DNA of 13,219 nucleotides from positions 1 to 13,219 of the forward strand of contig JAFYLV010000166.1 in the NCBI GenBank assembly GCA_017556885.1, read 5' to 3'. Origin of the DNA: Clostridia bacterium (GTDB lineage Bacteria > Bacillota > Clostridia > Oscillospirales > QAMX01). Positions 1 through 6,203 of this stretch are shown piece by piece. The notes beneath the pieces were generated by a model. The model saw nothing but the letters and a program-made list of their open reading frames with translations. It ran no database searches and was not told where the DNA came from. Positions within the stretch are counted from its first letter, which is position 1, and every line of letters begins with the position of its first letter. The translations under genes were made by a program, and so were the position numbers.

Positions 1-1
1 G

Positions 2-841
2 CCGGTTGCTGAGATGACTCCGCCGGTGAAATGTGAGCCGGCACCGCAGCACTTCACACCGCCGCCGGAACGGAAGGAGCCTGCGCGGCAGAGCTTTGTA
101 CCTCCGCCGGCGGCACCTTCGGTGACCCATACGGCGGTGTTTTCCCAGCAGCCGGTCCTCCGCTATGAGACCGCACAGCCTGCGGAAAAGCCCGCAGCAC
201 AGCCGGCGGAGATAAAGCCGGCAGAGCCGCAGAAGGAGACCCCGGCGGCGCAGAGCTTTGCGGAACGGGATTTCCGCATCATCGGCGAGTTTGCGCGGCT
301 CTATATCCTTGTGGAGTGTGGCGAGGAGCTTGTAGTCGTGGATAAGCATGCGGTGCACGAGCGCATGCTCTATGAAAAACTGAAAACACAGGAGAGCGAC
401 AGCTCCGCCCAGGTGTTGCTCAAGCCCGTGGTGGTCAATCTCTCCGGCGAGGATATGGCTCTTTATATGGAAAATGCCCCCCTCTTTGCGGCGGCGGGCT
501 TTGAAACGGAGATTTTCGGCGAGATGAGCATCGTCGTTCGCTCTTTGCCCCTGGCGTTGGAGCGGGAGGACGCCGTGCCCGCCGTGACGGAGATGCTCAA
601 TGCCATGGCCTCCCGCCGGGATGCCATGGAGGAGCGCCGCGACCGGGTGCTTCACACTGTGGCATGCCGGGCGGCCCTCAAGGCAGGGCATAAAAATGCC
701 TTGCCGGAGCTTGAGGTGTTGGTGCGGCACGCGCTTTTTGATCCTGCCATTCGGTACTGTCCTCACGGACGGCCGGTGAAATGGAGCCTTAATACCAAAG
801 AACTGGAAAAGCGCTTCGGACGAAGCGGGAATCTCGCATGA
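2..841 (+). CDS. mutL: DNA mismatch repair protein MutL, C-terminal part (5' end outside window)
   Basis: This is the 3' end of mutL; the frame is open to the left edge, so the N-terminal ATPase domain lies outside the window. MutL couples MutS mismatch recognition to strand incision and excision. The first ~85 codons are a Pro/Ala/Glu-rich linker, as expected between ATPase and dimerisation domains. From about position 265 the C-terminal dimerisation/endonuclease domain follows (FRIIGEFARLYILVE). Three metal-site motifs of nicking MutLs are visible: DKHAVHERMLYE at 341-376, matching DQHA(X)2E(X)4E except for Q to K; ACR at 662-670; and CPHGRP at 758-775. These imply a nicking MutL, as in bacteria lacking MutH. 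The TGA stop overlaps the miaA start in ATGA, indicating translational coupling. The family assignment is firm; activity despite the Q-to-K change is inferred. Confidence 0.95.
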   Translation, partial: PVAEMTPPVKCEPAPQHFTPPPERKEPARQSFVPPPAAPSVTHTAVFSQQPVLRYETAQPAEKPAAQPAEIKPAEPQKETPAAQSFAERDFRIIGEFARLYILVECGEELVVVDKHAVHERMLYEKLKTQESDSSAQVLLKPVVVNLSGEDMALYMENAPLFAAAGFETEIFGEMSIVVRSLPLALEREDAVPAVTEMLNAMASRRDAMEERRDRVLHTVACRAALKAGHKNALPELEVLVRHALFDPAIRYCPHGRPVKWSLNTKELEKRFGRSGNLA

Positions 842-1788
842 GCGCGCCGAAGATCATCGCGGTGCTGGGGCCCACGGCCTCCGGCAAGACCGCCCTCGCG
901 GTGGAGCTTTGCCGCCGGCTTGACGGCGAGGCGGTGTCCTGCGATTCCATGCAGATCTACCGCGATATGAATATCGGCACCGCGAAACCGACGTCGGAGG
1001 AGATGCGCGGCATCCCCCACCATATGCTGGATATCTGCGCGCCGGAGGAGGATTACTCCGTGGCCCGGTACGTCCGGGAGGCGGAGGAATGCATCAATGA
1101 TATCCTTTCCCGGGGCAAGGTCCCCGTTATCGTTGGGGGAACGGGCTTGTACGCCGATTCCCTCATCTCCGGTCTGACCTTTGCGGAACGGCAGGAGGAT
1201 ATGGAGCTGCGGCGAAAGCTGACGGTCCGCTATGAGACCGAGGGCGGCGAGGTGCTGCACGCGGAGCTTGCAAAGATCGATCCGACGGCGGCGGCACGCC
1301 TGCATCCCAATGACGGGCGGCGCATCATCCGCGCACTGGAGATATATGCCCTCACCGGCGAGACCATCACCGAGCACGACCGCAGAACGCGGGAGACCCC
1401 CGACCGCTTTGATGCGCTGCGGCTGGTGCTTTTCCCCGAGCCGCGGGAGCTATTGTACACCCGCATCGACATGCGGGTGGATGCCATGCTGGAAGAAGGC
1501 CTCCTCTCCGAGGTGGAGGAGCTTCTCGCCCGCGGGCTTTCTCCCGAATGTACCGCGCTGCAGGCCATCGGCTACAAGGAATTTGTGGGAGCGCTGCGGG
1601 GCGAATGCACCGTCGCAGAGGCGGCGGAGGAGCTCAAACGCGCCACCCGCCGGTATGCAAAGCGCCAGCTGACGTGGTTCCGCCGCAATCCGGCGGCGCA
1701 GTTTCTGTCCTACACGGATGCGGAAGGCTTTGTCGCCTGTATTGACCGGGCAGAGGCGCTTGCAAGGGAACACTTGCAGAGAGAATAG
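838..1788 (+). CDS. miaA: tRNA dimethylallyltransferase MiaA
   Basis: MiaA transfers a dimethylallyl group from DMAPP to N6 of A37 in tRNAs reading UNN codons, giving i6A. The 316-residue product has the normal family length. Visible signatures are the P-loop GPTASGKT (residues 11-18), the catalytic-Asp segment CDSMQIYRDMNIGTAKPT, the HHMLD segment, the GTGLY motif, GRRIIRALEIY, and LQAIGYKEF near the C-terminus, followed by the basic RRYAKRQLTWFRRN region that contacts tRNA. The start is the ATG in the ATGA overlap with mutL. mutL-miaA is a widespread gene order, but hfq, which often follows miaA, is absent; a strong terminator begins 4 nt after the stop codon. Identification is firm. Confidence 0.97.
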   Translation: MSAPKIIAVLGPTASGKTALAVELCRRLDGEAVSCDSMQIYRDMNIGTAKPTSEEMRGIPHHMLDICAPEEDYSVARYVREAEECINDILSRGKVPVIVGGTGLYADSLISGLTFAERQEDMELRRKLTVRYETEGGEVLHAELAKIDPTAAARLHPNDGRRIIRALEIYALTGETITEHDRRTRETPDRFDALRLVLFPEPRELLYTRIDMRVDAMLEEGLLSEVEELLARGLSPECTALQAIGYKEFVGALRGECTVAEAAEELKRATRRYAKRQLTWFRRNPAAQFLSYTDAEGFVACIDRAEALAREHLQRE

Positions 1789-1791
1789 AAT

Positions 1792-1829
1792 AAAAAGGAG
1801 CAGATGCAAGGGCATCTGCTCCTTTTTTT
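1792..1829 (+). terminator. Intrinsic terminator of the mutL-miaA operon
   Basis: A 16-bp stem pairs 1792-1807 with 1812-1827 around a 4-nt loop (AAGG). Its core is GGAGCAGATGC, and it ends in a run of seven T (1823-1829). It starts just after the miaA stop, so it ends this transcription unit. The A-rich 5' arm could let it work on the minus strand too, but no minus-strand gene reads into it. Confidence 0.95.
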
Positions 1830-1874
1830 GCAAATAAAAAACGGATTCACTCCAAAACGCAAAAGAAGTATTTA

Positions 1875-1903
1875 TTGACAAAAAATGAAATGTATGATAC
1901 ATT
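1875..1903 (+). promoter_or_regulatory. Sigma-A-type promoter of the lipoprotein gene
   Basis: The -35 box TTGACA (1875-1880) is a perfect consensus, followed by a 17-nt spacer and TACATT (1898-1903) as -10. A TGn extension (TGA, 1895-1897) directly precedes the -10 and would offset its weaker match. Transcription would start near 1910, giving a leader of about 75 nt. The surroundings are AT-rich, unlike the flanking genes. Confidence 0.75.
1889..1903. promoter_or_regulatory. Perfect 7-1-7 palindrome over the -10 box (candidate operator)
   Basis: AATGTATGATACATT is a perfect inverted repeat of 7-nt arms around one central base. It covers the 3' part of the promoter spacer and the entire -10 element of the lipoprotein gene, a position where a dimeric repressor would block RNA polymerase. 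GntR-type operators have a comparable size and symmetry, but nothing in the window names the regulator. The symmetry is observed; the operator role is inferred. Confidence 0.45.
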
Positions 1904-1911
1904 CTAATTAA

Positions 1912-1940
1912 GGTTAGAGGAAGGTTTCTTCCGTATAACC
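1912..1940 (+). promoter_or_regulatory. Two-step hairpin at the 5' end of the lipoprotein mRNA leader
   Basis: GGTTA (1912-1916) pairs with TAACC (1936-1940), and GGAAG (1919-1923) pairs with CTTCC (1928-1932) around a GTTT loop, with a small GA/GTA internal loop between the helices. It begins about 2 nt after the predicted transcription start. There is no T-run, so it is not a terminator; a 5' stabilising stem or a protein-binding site is more likely. It matches no riboswitch I recognise. Confidence 0.4.
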
Positions 1941-1984
1941 GATAAAGAATACATGAAAATGCTGAAATGAAGGAGGAACAAAAC

Positions 1985-3433
1985 ATGACCAAAAGATTTA
2001 GAATTCCGGCAATTGTGCTCGTGCTGGCCATGTTGCTCTGTGCCTGTGCGGAACTTCCGCCGGCGTCCTCCGAATTGCCGCCGGTATCCTCCGAATCGGC
2101 AGAGCCGAGCACAAGCCCTGACCCGACACCGACGGAGACGGTGAGCCCGTCCTCTGTGCCGACGGCAACGCCGATTGCGAAACCTACGGCAATTCCTACA
2201 GTTGCGTCGCAAGGTTCGGCACCGGATTATTTACGTGCTACTTCGTTTGATACGATGGATGGATTGCGTAAGTTTCTCCTGACGGAGAAGGATGGTTATG
2301 AGAAAGGACATTATGAATCTCTTTTTCAGTCTATCCGCGCCCAGGGATATTTTCTGAAACCCGTTTTTTCGGATGAAATCCAGTTCCGTACCAAAAGCGG
2401 AGCGGTAATTGCTCTGGCTGTTACAGAATCCTCATTTGAGACACCATCGGTTGCGTATCGCTTGTTTTACCGTGATTCGGACGTGTTGTTGTATATTCAC
2501 GAAATTGAAGAAAGCAATAGTCAAACTGTGCGAGAGCATCTGTATGCGCATCAAAGCGGAAAAGATCTTCGCCAGTCATCAGGCTTGACGCTGGATACGA
2601 TAAAAGACAAAGGATTTAAAGAAACAAAAGTTACAACGAAGAGCGGCGCAATCACAACCTGGGGCAGAGTTGTTGATCCGCGTTACCGTATTTGGTTTAT
2701 GCTTGACGATACCCACCTTGTGCAGGTGGAATGGTTCACAAATGATGCCGCTGCCGCCGAGGAATTCGTCTCCAAGCTGGAATTTGAAAAGGTGGAGCTG
2801 CAGCCCGTGACGGAGGATGCCGAACCTCCGGAAAATGCATCGGTGCTTTTTGATACTTTAGGTGATGCTTTAGATGTGATTTGTAATGAAGATGCAGAGA
2901 CATATAAAGAAGGTGTGTTTGCGGAACTGTTTTCCTCTGTGCGGCAAGAAGGCTATGTTTATGCTCCCGCAATGCAGAATGGCGTCACGTTGGGAAACGG
3001 ATGGAACGCAGCGTTCAAAGCAAAGACCGATACGCAAGCTGGCGGAATGCGATACCGTGTACAGTACAACGGGACAACTGCGCTGATTTATGTTGTTAAT
3101 ATGCAAGAATCGGAGGGGAAACGTGCGCGTGCAGATCTTGCAAAGGCATATAACGGTGTTATCGGTCAAATGTCGCAGGCAGAGACCGTTTTGCATAAGT
3201 TGAATATTTACGGAAAAGAAACAACCGCGTGCGGAACGGCGGTGCAAAACGGATTAAAGTATACCATTTGGTTTATGCTGGATGATACCCACTTTGTTTC
3301 GGTGGAGTGGTTTGGTGCCGATGCAGCGGCTGCCGAAGAATTCGTCTCCAAGCTTTGGTTTCAAAAGGCGACGCTTCGGCCGGTAACGGAGGCGCCGAAG
3401 ACCACGCCCGAAGCCGGAAAAGTGACCCCGTAA
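1985..3433 (+). CDS. Lipoprotein with two tandem homologous domains, function unknown
   Basis: The start at 1985 is chosen over the in-frame ATG at 1967 because AGGAGG (1971-1976) sits 8 nt upstream of it and the signal peptide then begins correctly (MTKRFRIP plus a hydrophobic stretch). The lipobox LCA-C puts the lipidated cysteine at residue 21, so the 482-residue protein should be anchored outside the cytoplasmic membrane. Residues 22-75 form a Pro/Ser/Thr-rich spacer. Two homologous domains follow, about residues 87-277 and 288-470, offset by exactly 192 codons at their C-terminal ends. Both open with FDT and carry an LF-S-(I/V)R--GY segment; both close with IWFMLDDTH, VEWF and AAAAEEFVSKL. 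I do not recognise the family; an extracellular binding or sensing role is only a guess. The gene is monocistronic with its own promoter, and its middle is more AT-rich than the neighbours. Confidence 0.85.
   Translation: MTKRFRIPAIVLVLAMLLCACAELPPASSELPPVSSESAEPSTSPDPTPTETVSPSSVPTATPIAKPTAIPTVASQGSAPDYLRATSFDTMDGLRKFLLTEKDGYEKGHYESLFQSIRAQGYFLKPVFSDEIQFRTKSGAVIALAVTESSFETPSVAYRLFYRDSDVLLYIHEIEESNSQTVREHLYAHQSGKDLRQSSGLTLDTIKDKGFKETKVTTKSGAITTWGRVVDPRYRIWFMLDDTHLVQVEWFTNDAAAAEEFVSKLEFEKVELQPVTEDAEPPENASVLFDTLGDALDVICNEDAETYKEGVFAELFSSVRQEGYVYAPAMQNGVTLGNGWNAAFKAKTDTQAGGMRYRVQYNGTTALIYVVNMQESEGKRARADLAKAYNGVIGQMSQAETVLHKLNIYGKETTACGTAVQNGLKYTIWFMLDDTHFVSVEWFGADAAAAEEFVSKLWFQKATLRPVTEAPKTTPEAGKVTP
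2684..2815 (+). repeat. Intragenic repeat, copy 1 (C-terminal segment of lipoprotein domain 1)
   Basis: This encodes YRIWFMLDDTH through EEFVSKL and -PVTE. It matches 3260-3391 at a fixed offset of 576 nt with no gaps. Short stretches are identical at DNA level, for example GAATTCGTCTCCAAGCT, while the rest of the two domains has diverged. Confidence 0.8.
3260..3391 (+). repeat. Intragenic repeat, copy 2 (C-terminal segment of lipoprotein domain 2)
   Basis: This is the partner of 2684-2815 and encodes YTIWFMLDDTH through EEFVSKL and -PVTE. Its conservation well above the rest of the domain points either to functional constraint on this segment or to gene conversion between copies. Confidence 0.8.
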
Positions 3434-3443
3434 AAACGAATAA

Positions 3444-3475
3444 CATAAGGGAGAGACCGCGGTCTCTCCCTTATG
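3444..3475. terminator. Perfect 32-bp palindrome after the lipoprotein gene (terminator-like)
   Basis: Positions 3444-3459 are exactly complementary to 3460-3475 with no spacer, centred on CCG/CGG. It starts 11 nt after the lipoprotein stop and is the natural 3' end hairpin of that gene. A U-run is missing on the plus strand; on the minus strand TTATTCGTTTTT follows. It may end transcription imperfectly, or act as a 3' stability stem or a protein site. Confidence 0.6.
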
Positions 3476-3530
3476 CATTGTATAGCAAAAATGTAGAATT
3501 TCCCGACATCTTCCCAAAGTCCGGCGCAGC

Positions 3531-3550
3531 AAAAACCTCCGTTTTCGAGG
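3531..3550 (-). terminator. Weak intrinsic terminator of the acyltransferase-BNR operon
   Basis: On the minus strand a short GC stem (CCTC and GAGG around a 7-nt GAAAACG loop) is followed directly by TTTTT. It lies about 37 nt past the BNR gene stop. The stem is only 4 perfect pairs, so confidence is modest. The rest of 3434-3586 holds the palindrome at 3444-3475 and nothing else I can support. Confidence 0.4.
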
Positions 3551-3586
3551 GCGGCGCATAGAGATAGACGATAAGAGGCACGGTGC

Positions 3587-4954
3587 TTACAACGCGATCC
3601 GATCAAAGGTGGAAAAGTTGGAATCGTGGAAATTGTGGGCACCCCCCATGGCGGTGCGGGAAAGCAGCAGGATCTCGTCCCCTTCAATGAAGAAATCCAC
3701 GTACTGAAATCCGACCTTCGCGGGATCCTCGTGGGTGTAATCGTAGATATCCCGGTCAAGCTCCCAGGTGATGCCGTCGGGGGAGCGGAGCAGGGAGAGC
3801 AGGTTGCGCCGGCCGGTTGCCTCCGCCGAGATGCGGGAGGCCACGGAGTAGTACATCTGCCGCCCGGCGTGGTAGCGGATGATAAACTTGGAATGGTTTG
3901 CGGGAAATTCGATGCAGCGGGCATAGGTGAGGGGCGCCTCGGGGTCTTCGGTGTTTACCTTATAGCAGACGGCGCGGCCCCAGTTCGGACAGGTCTTGGT
4001 CATGTCATAACGCATGACGTTGTAAAGCCCGTCAGATAAGGGCACAAGGCAGCCTTCAATGTTGCCGGTGGAGGGGCCTTCCGCCACGCCGGGCCAGGTA
4101 GGATCGTATTTCACCGGCTCGGAGAAGCTCCACACGTCGGGATCCAGCAGATCGGCACCGACGGGCGCGCTCATGACCATGGGCGCGTGATATCCACGGC
4201 GCCAGGAACCCCATTCCAGCGTGTTCCATACACGCCCGGCATATTCAATGACCGGCTGGGGGTTTTTATGCACGCCGGCCTCGCCGCTCTTGCCACCGCC
4301 GCCGTAAAGCAAGGTGACCGGGCGGGAGAAGGTGCGGCCCCCGTCGTCGGAGCGGCCGATGAGCAGATCGCCGTATTCCGTGGAGACGGAGAGCATGTAC
4401 AGAGCGTTTTCGTGGACAAAGAGCTTTCCCCAGAAGCAGGGAAAAAGTTCGCTTACGTATTCCCAACTGCGGCCGTCATCCGTTGAGCGGTAGATGAGGG
4501 TCAGATTCTGCGGGCAGCCACCGGCAAAAAGATCCATGGAGGCAAGCAGCGTGCCGTCCGGCAGCCGCACAAGGGAGGGGGAGCAGAGATAGCGGCCGGA
4601 GAAGGCGTAAGCCTCGTCCTCCGGGTGGAGATAATTAACGGTCGTTCCGACGGACATGGCACACCGGGCAAGGCGGACGCGGCTCTTTTTCTCTCCGGCA
4701 GCAACGTAGAATTCGTATTCCTCACCCTCGGTCAGCCCGGAAAGGCGGAATGTGCAGCCGTCGGTCTCGCCGGCAGAGCGGAACTGTTCCTCGCCCCGCG
4801 TACGGAAATGGACAGAATAGCGGTCTGCACCGCAGGGAAGCCAGTCGAAGACGATGCAGTCGCGCTCCGGTGCAACGCGGCAGATATAGATATCCCCCAC
4901 AAAGATAAAGGGCGGACGGTAGGGGGCGTGGCTCCAATGGACGGGCGTTTTCAT
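3587..4954 (-). CDS. Fn3-like plus BNR/Asp-box beta-propeller protein (sialidase-superfamily fold)
   Basis: The 455-residue product starts at an ATG with GAGGAG upstream, in a 4-nt ATGA overlap with the acyltransferase gene. Residues ~20-98 look like a fibronectin type III domain (FDWLP, YSVHFRTRG, L-GLTEGEEYEFYV). Then comes a propeller with three Asp boxes: STDDGRSW (157-164), SDDGGRTF (202-209) and SPDGITW (391-397). SPSLVRLPDGTLLASMD (125-141) aligns with the start of sialidase propellers, but the Arg of the RIP motif is missing (CSP instead). The segment LEWGSW-RGYHAPMVMSAP-DADLLDP-W and the ending GGAHNFHDSN resemble uncharacterised BNR proteins of gut bacteria. No signal peptide or membrane segment is visible, so it probably acts in the cytoplasm. 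A glycan-processing role is likely from the fold; sialidase activity is not supported. Confidence 0.85.
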   Translation of the reverse strand: MKTPVHWSHAPYRPPFIFVGDIYICRVAPERDCIVFDWLPCGADRYSVHFRTRGEEQFRSAGETDGCTFRLSGLTEGEEYEFYVAAGEKKSRVRLARCAMSVGTTVNYLHPEDEAYAFSGRYLCSPSLVRLPDGTLLASMDLFAGGCPQNLTLIYRSTDDGRSWEYVSELFPCFWGKLFVHENALYMLSVSTEYGDLLIGRSDDGGRTFSRPVTLLYGGGGKSGEAGVHKNPQPVIEYAGRVWNTLEWGSWRRGYHAPMVMSAPVGADLLDPDVWSFSEPVKYDPTWPGVAEGPSTGNIEGCLVPLSDGLYNVMRYDMTKTCPNWGRAVCYKVNTEDPEAPLTYARCIEFPANHSKFIIRYHAGRQMYYSVASRISAEATGRRNLLSLLRSPDGITWELDRDIYDYTHEDPAKVGFQYVDFFIEGDEILLLSRTAMGGAHNFHDSNFSTFDRIAL

Positions 4955-6081
4955 GAAAACTCCTCATTTCTTCGGACTTTTTTGCCCGATAATGCAGATT
5001 TTAACCGACGGAAGGTAAAGACCCAGTTGCAGGTTTTGCAGGCCGTGTCAAATCGCATACCCGTCAGCAGGAAACAAAGGGGTTTGACGGTGGCAACGGT
5101 CTTCATAGTGAGGAAACAGACAACAAGATTGACCGCGGTCATCCAAAGGGTGTCTGCAAAGGTCACAGGCACATAGTACCGTGTCATGGCGGAGAGAAGA
5201 AGATTATGCATCAGGTAGATCGGCAGAGAAAGGGGTACAATGGGGAGCGAGGCAAGAAGTTTGCTTGGGCGACGGACATTCTGTTTGAACAGAAGAAAGA
5301 GAATGGCGGCAAGCAGAACTTCAAATCCGGCGGACTGGTTCATGAACGTGGAGTCAAAAGCACCGCCGATGGAGGTAAGCCGAAACGTGCCGAAAATGAT
5401 CGTGAGCAGCGTAACACCTCCTGCACCGAGAAGCAGCGGTACAGGAATGCGTTTTTCGCTCTTACCCAGGTAATACCCGAGCAGAAATGTGTTGAGATGT
5501 CCACCGAAAAAGGTAAGCTTTGTAATGATGTCCAGATTCAGCAGTTTATCCAGCGATGCGGGAAGCAGCGCCTGCAGGATGACCCGCAGGGAGGGCAGGC
5601 AAATCAGAACAAATATCAGGATGTGACCGCTGCGGGAAAGAGAACGCAGCCCCGCACAGAGCAGTGGTGCAAGAATATAAAGTGCGATCAGGGTGTACAT
5701 ATACCAGAAGTGGATCCATGCCGGAGTGTGCAGCGACGAAAGAAATTCGCCCGGAAGGACAGTGAGATCCTTTGCAAGAAAAGCTTTCCAAAGGATGGCA
5801 ATGACCGTCCATGCTGCGAGCGGGATAAGCAGCCGCGGCAATCGGTGACGCAGGAGGACGGACGGAGATTCGGTTTTTGGATTGGATAGAAGAAGATGGC
5901 CGGACATCATAAAAAACAGAGGAACTGCAGTGAAACCAATGGAAGTGAGCACATTGATCAAATGCCAGTCGGTGCCAAGTGAACCTCGCAGCGGTGCGGA
6001 GGCAACGTGCATATAAATAACACTGATGGCGGCAATCAGCCGTAACCAGTCAAAACCGTGAATATGTTCCGCTTTAGCCAT
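4951..6081 (-). CDS. Acyltransferase family 3 (OafA/YrhL-type) integral membrane O-acyltransferase
   Basis: The 376-residue protein has the size and pattern of an acyltransferase-3 family member: about ten hydrophobic segments beginning with FDWLRLIAAISVIYMHVA (residues 10-27). The family signature R-X10-H is present (R14 and H25), and PLFFMMSGHLLL forms the second helix. Such enzymes transfer acetyl or other acyl groups across the membrane to sugars of cell-surface or secreted polymers. The start is supported by GGAGG 8 nt upstream and a strong promoter at 6114-6142. A basic tail (RLKSALSGKKVRR) ends in the cytoplasm. The downstream BNR gene overlaps its stop by 4 nt, so the two are translationally coupled. 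The acceptor cannot be read from sequence. Confidence 0.92.
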   Translation of the reverse strand: MAKAEHIHGFDWLRLIAAISVIYMHVASAPLRGSLGTDWHLINVLTSIGFTAVPLFFMMSGHLLLSNPKTESPSVLLRHRLPRLLIPLAAWTVIAILWKAFLAKDLTVLPGEFLSSLHTPAWIHFWYMYTLIALYILAPLLCAGLRSLSRSGHILIFVLICLPSLRVILQALLPASLDKLLNLDIITKLTFFGGHLNTFLLGYYLGKSEKRIPVPLLLGAGGVTLLTIIFGTFRLTSIGGAFDSTFMNQSAGFEVLLAAILFLLFKQNVRRPSKLLASLPIVPLSLPIYLMHNLLLSAMTRYYVPVTFADTLWMTAVNLVVCFLTMKTVATVKPLCFLLTGMRFDTACKTCNWVFTFRRLKSALSGKKVRRNEEFS

Positions 6082-6113
6082 GATGATGACCTCCGTTGAA
6101 AGCTTCTGCTATG

Positions 6114-6142
6114 ATTATACCAAGCCGCATGCCCTTTGTAAA
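6114..6142 (-). promoter_or_regulatory. Sigma-A promoter of the acyltransferase-BNR operon
   Basis: On the minus strand TTTACA (6142-6137), a 17-nt spacer and a perfect TATAAT (6119-6114) are present, with a TGG extended -10 immediately before the hexamer. Transcription would begin near 6107, leaving a leader of about 25 nt that contains the GGAGG ribosome binding site. Confidence 0.85.
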
Positions 6143-6152
6143 GTCGGCGCGC

Positions 6153-6181
6153 TTGACGGAGGGCTGACGAAGAGGTAAAAT
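6153..6181 (+). promoter_or_regulatory. Sigma-A promoter of the FAD-oxidoreductase operon
   Basis: TTGACG (6153-6158), a 17-nt spacer and TAAAAT (6176-6181) form a good promoter. AGGAGG (6191-6196) begins only a few bases after the expected transcription start near 6188, so the leader is very short (~16 nt). Its -35 lies 10 bp from the divergent promoter's -35. A direct repeat TGACG (6154-6158 and 6165-6169, 11 bp apart) lies at the -35 and in the spacer. Confidence 0.75.
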
Positions 6182-6203
6182 ATAGAAAAAAGGAGGCGGG
6201 AAG

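Noticed and set aside
1953..1970. Five-codon leader peptide (MKMLK) before the lipoprotein ribosome binding site
   Set aside because: It has no ribosome binding site of its own and no regulatory codon run.
1967..1984. Upstream ATG at 1967 as lipoprotein start
   Set aside because: It overlaps the AGGAGG that serves ATG 1985 and would put charged residues before an otherwise normal signal peptide.
763..2112. Long minus-strand open frames opposite miaA and the lipoprotein leader
   Set aside because: They are Arg/Ser-rich shadows of well-identified plus-strand genes, lack good ribosome binding sites and match no family.
3444..3475. Palindrome as part of a CRISPR array or REP-type repeat family
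   Set aside because: Only one copy is seen in the window and there are no regularly spaced units.
3587..4954. Calling the BNR protein a sialidase (nanH)
   Set aside because: Asp boxes define only the fold; the RIP arginine is absent and no sialic-acid catabolic genes are nearby.
5206..5889. Plus-strand open frame opposite the membrane acyltransferase
   Set aside because: Lys/Gln-rich antisense of a hydrophobic gene; no start signal and no recognisable domain.
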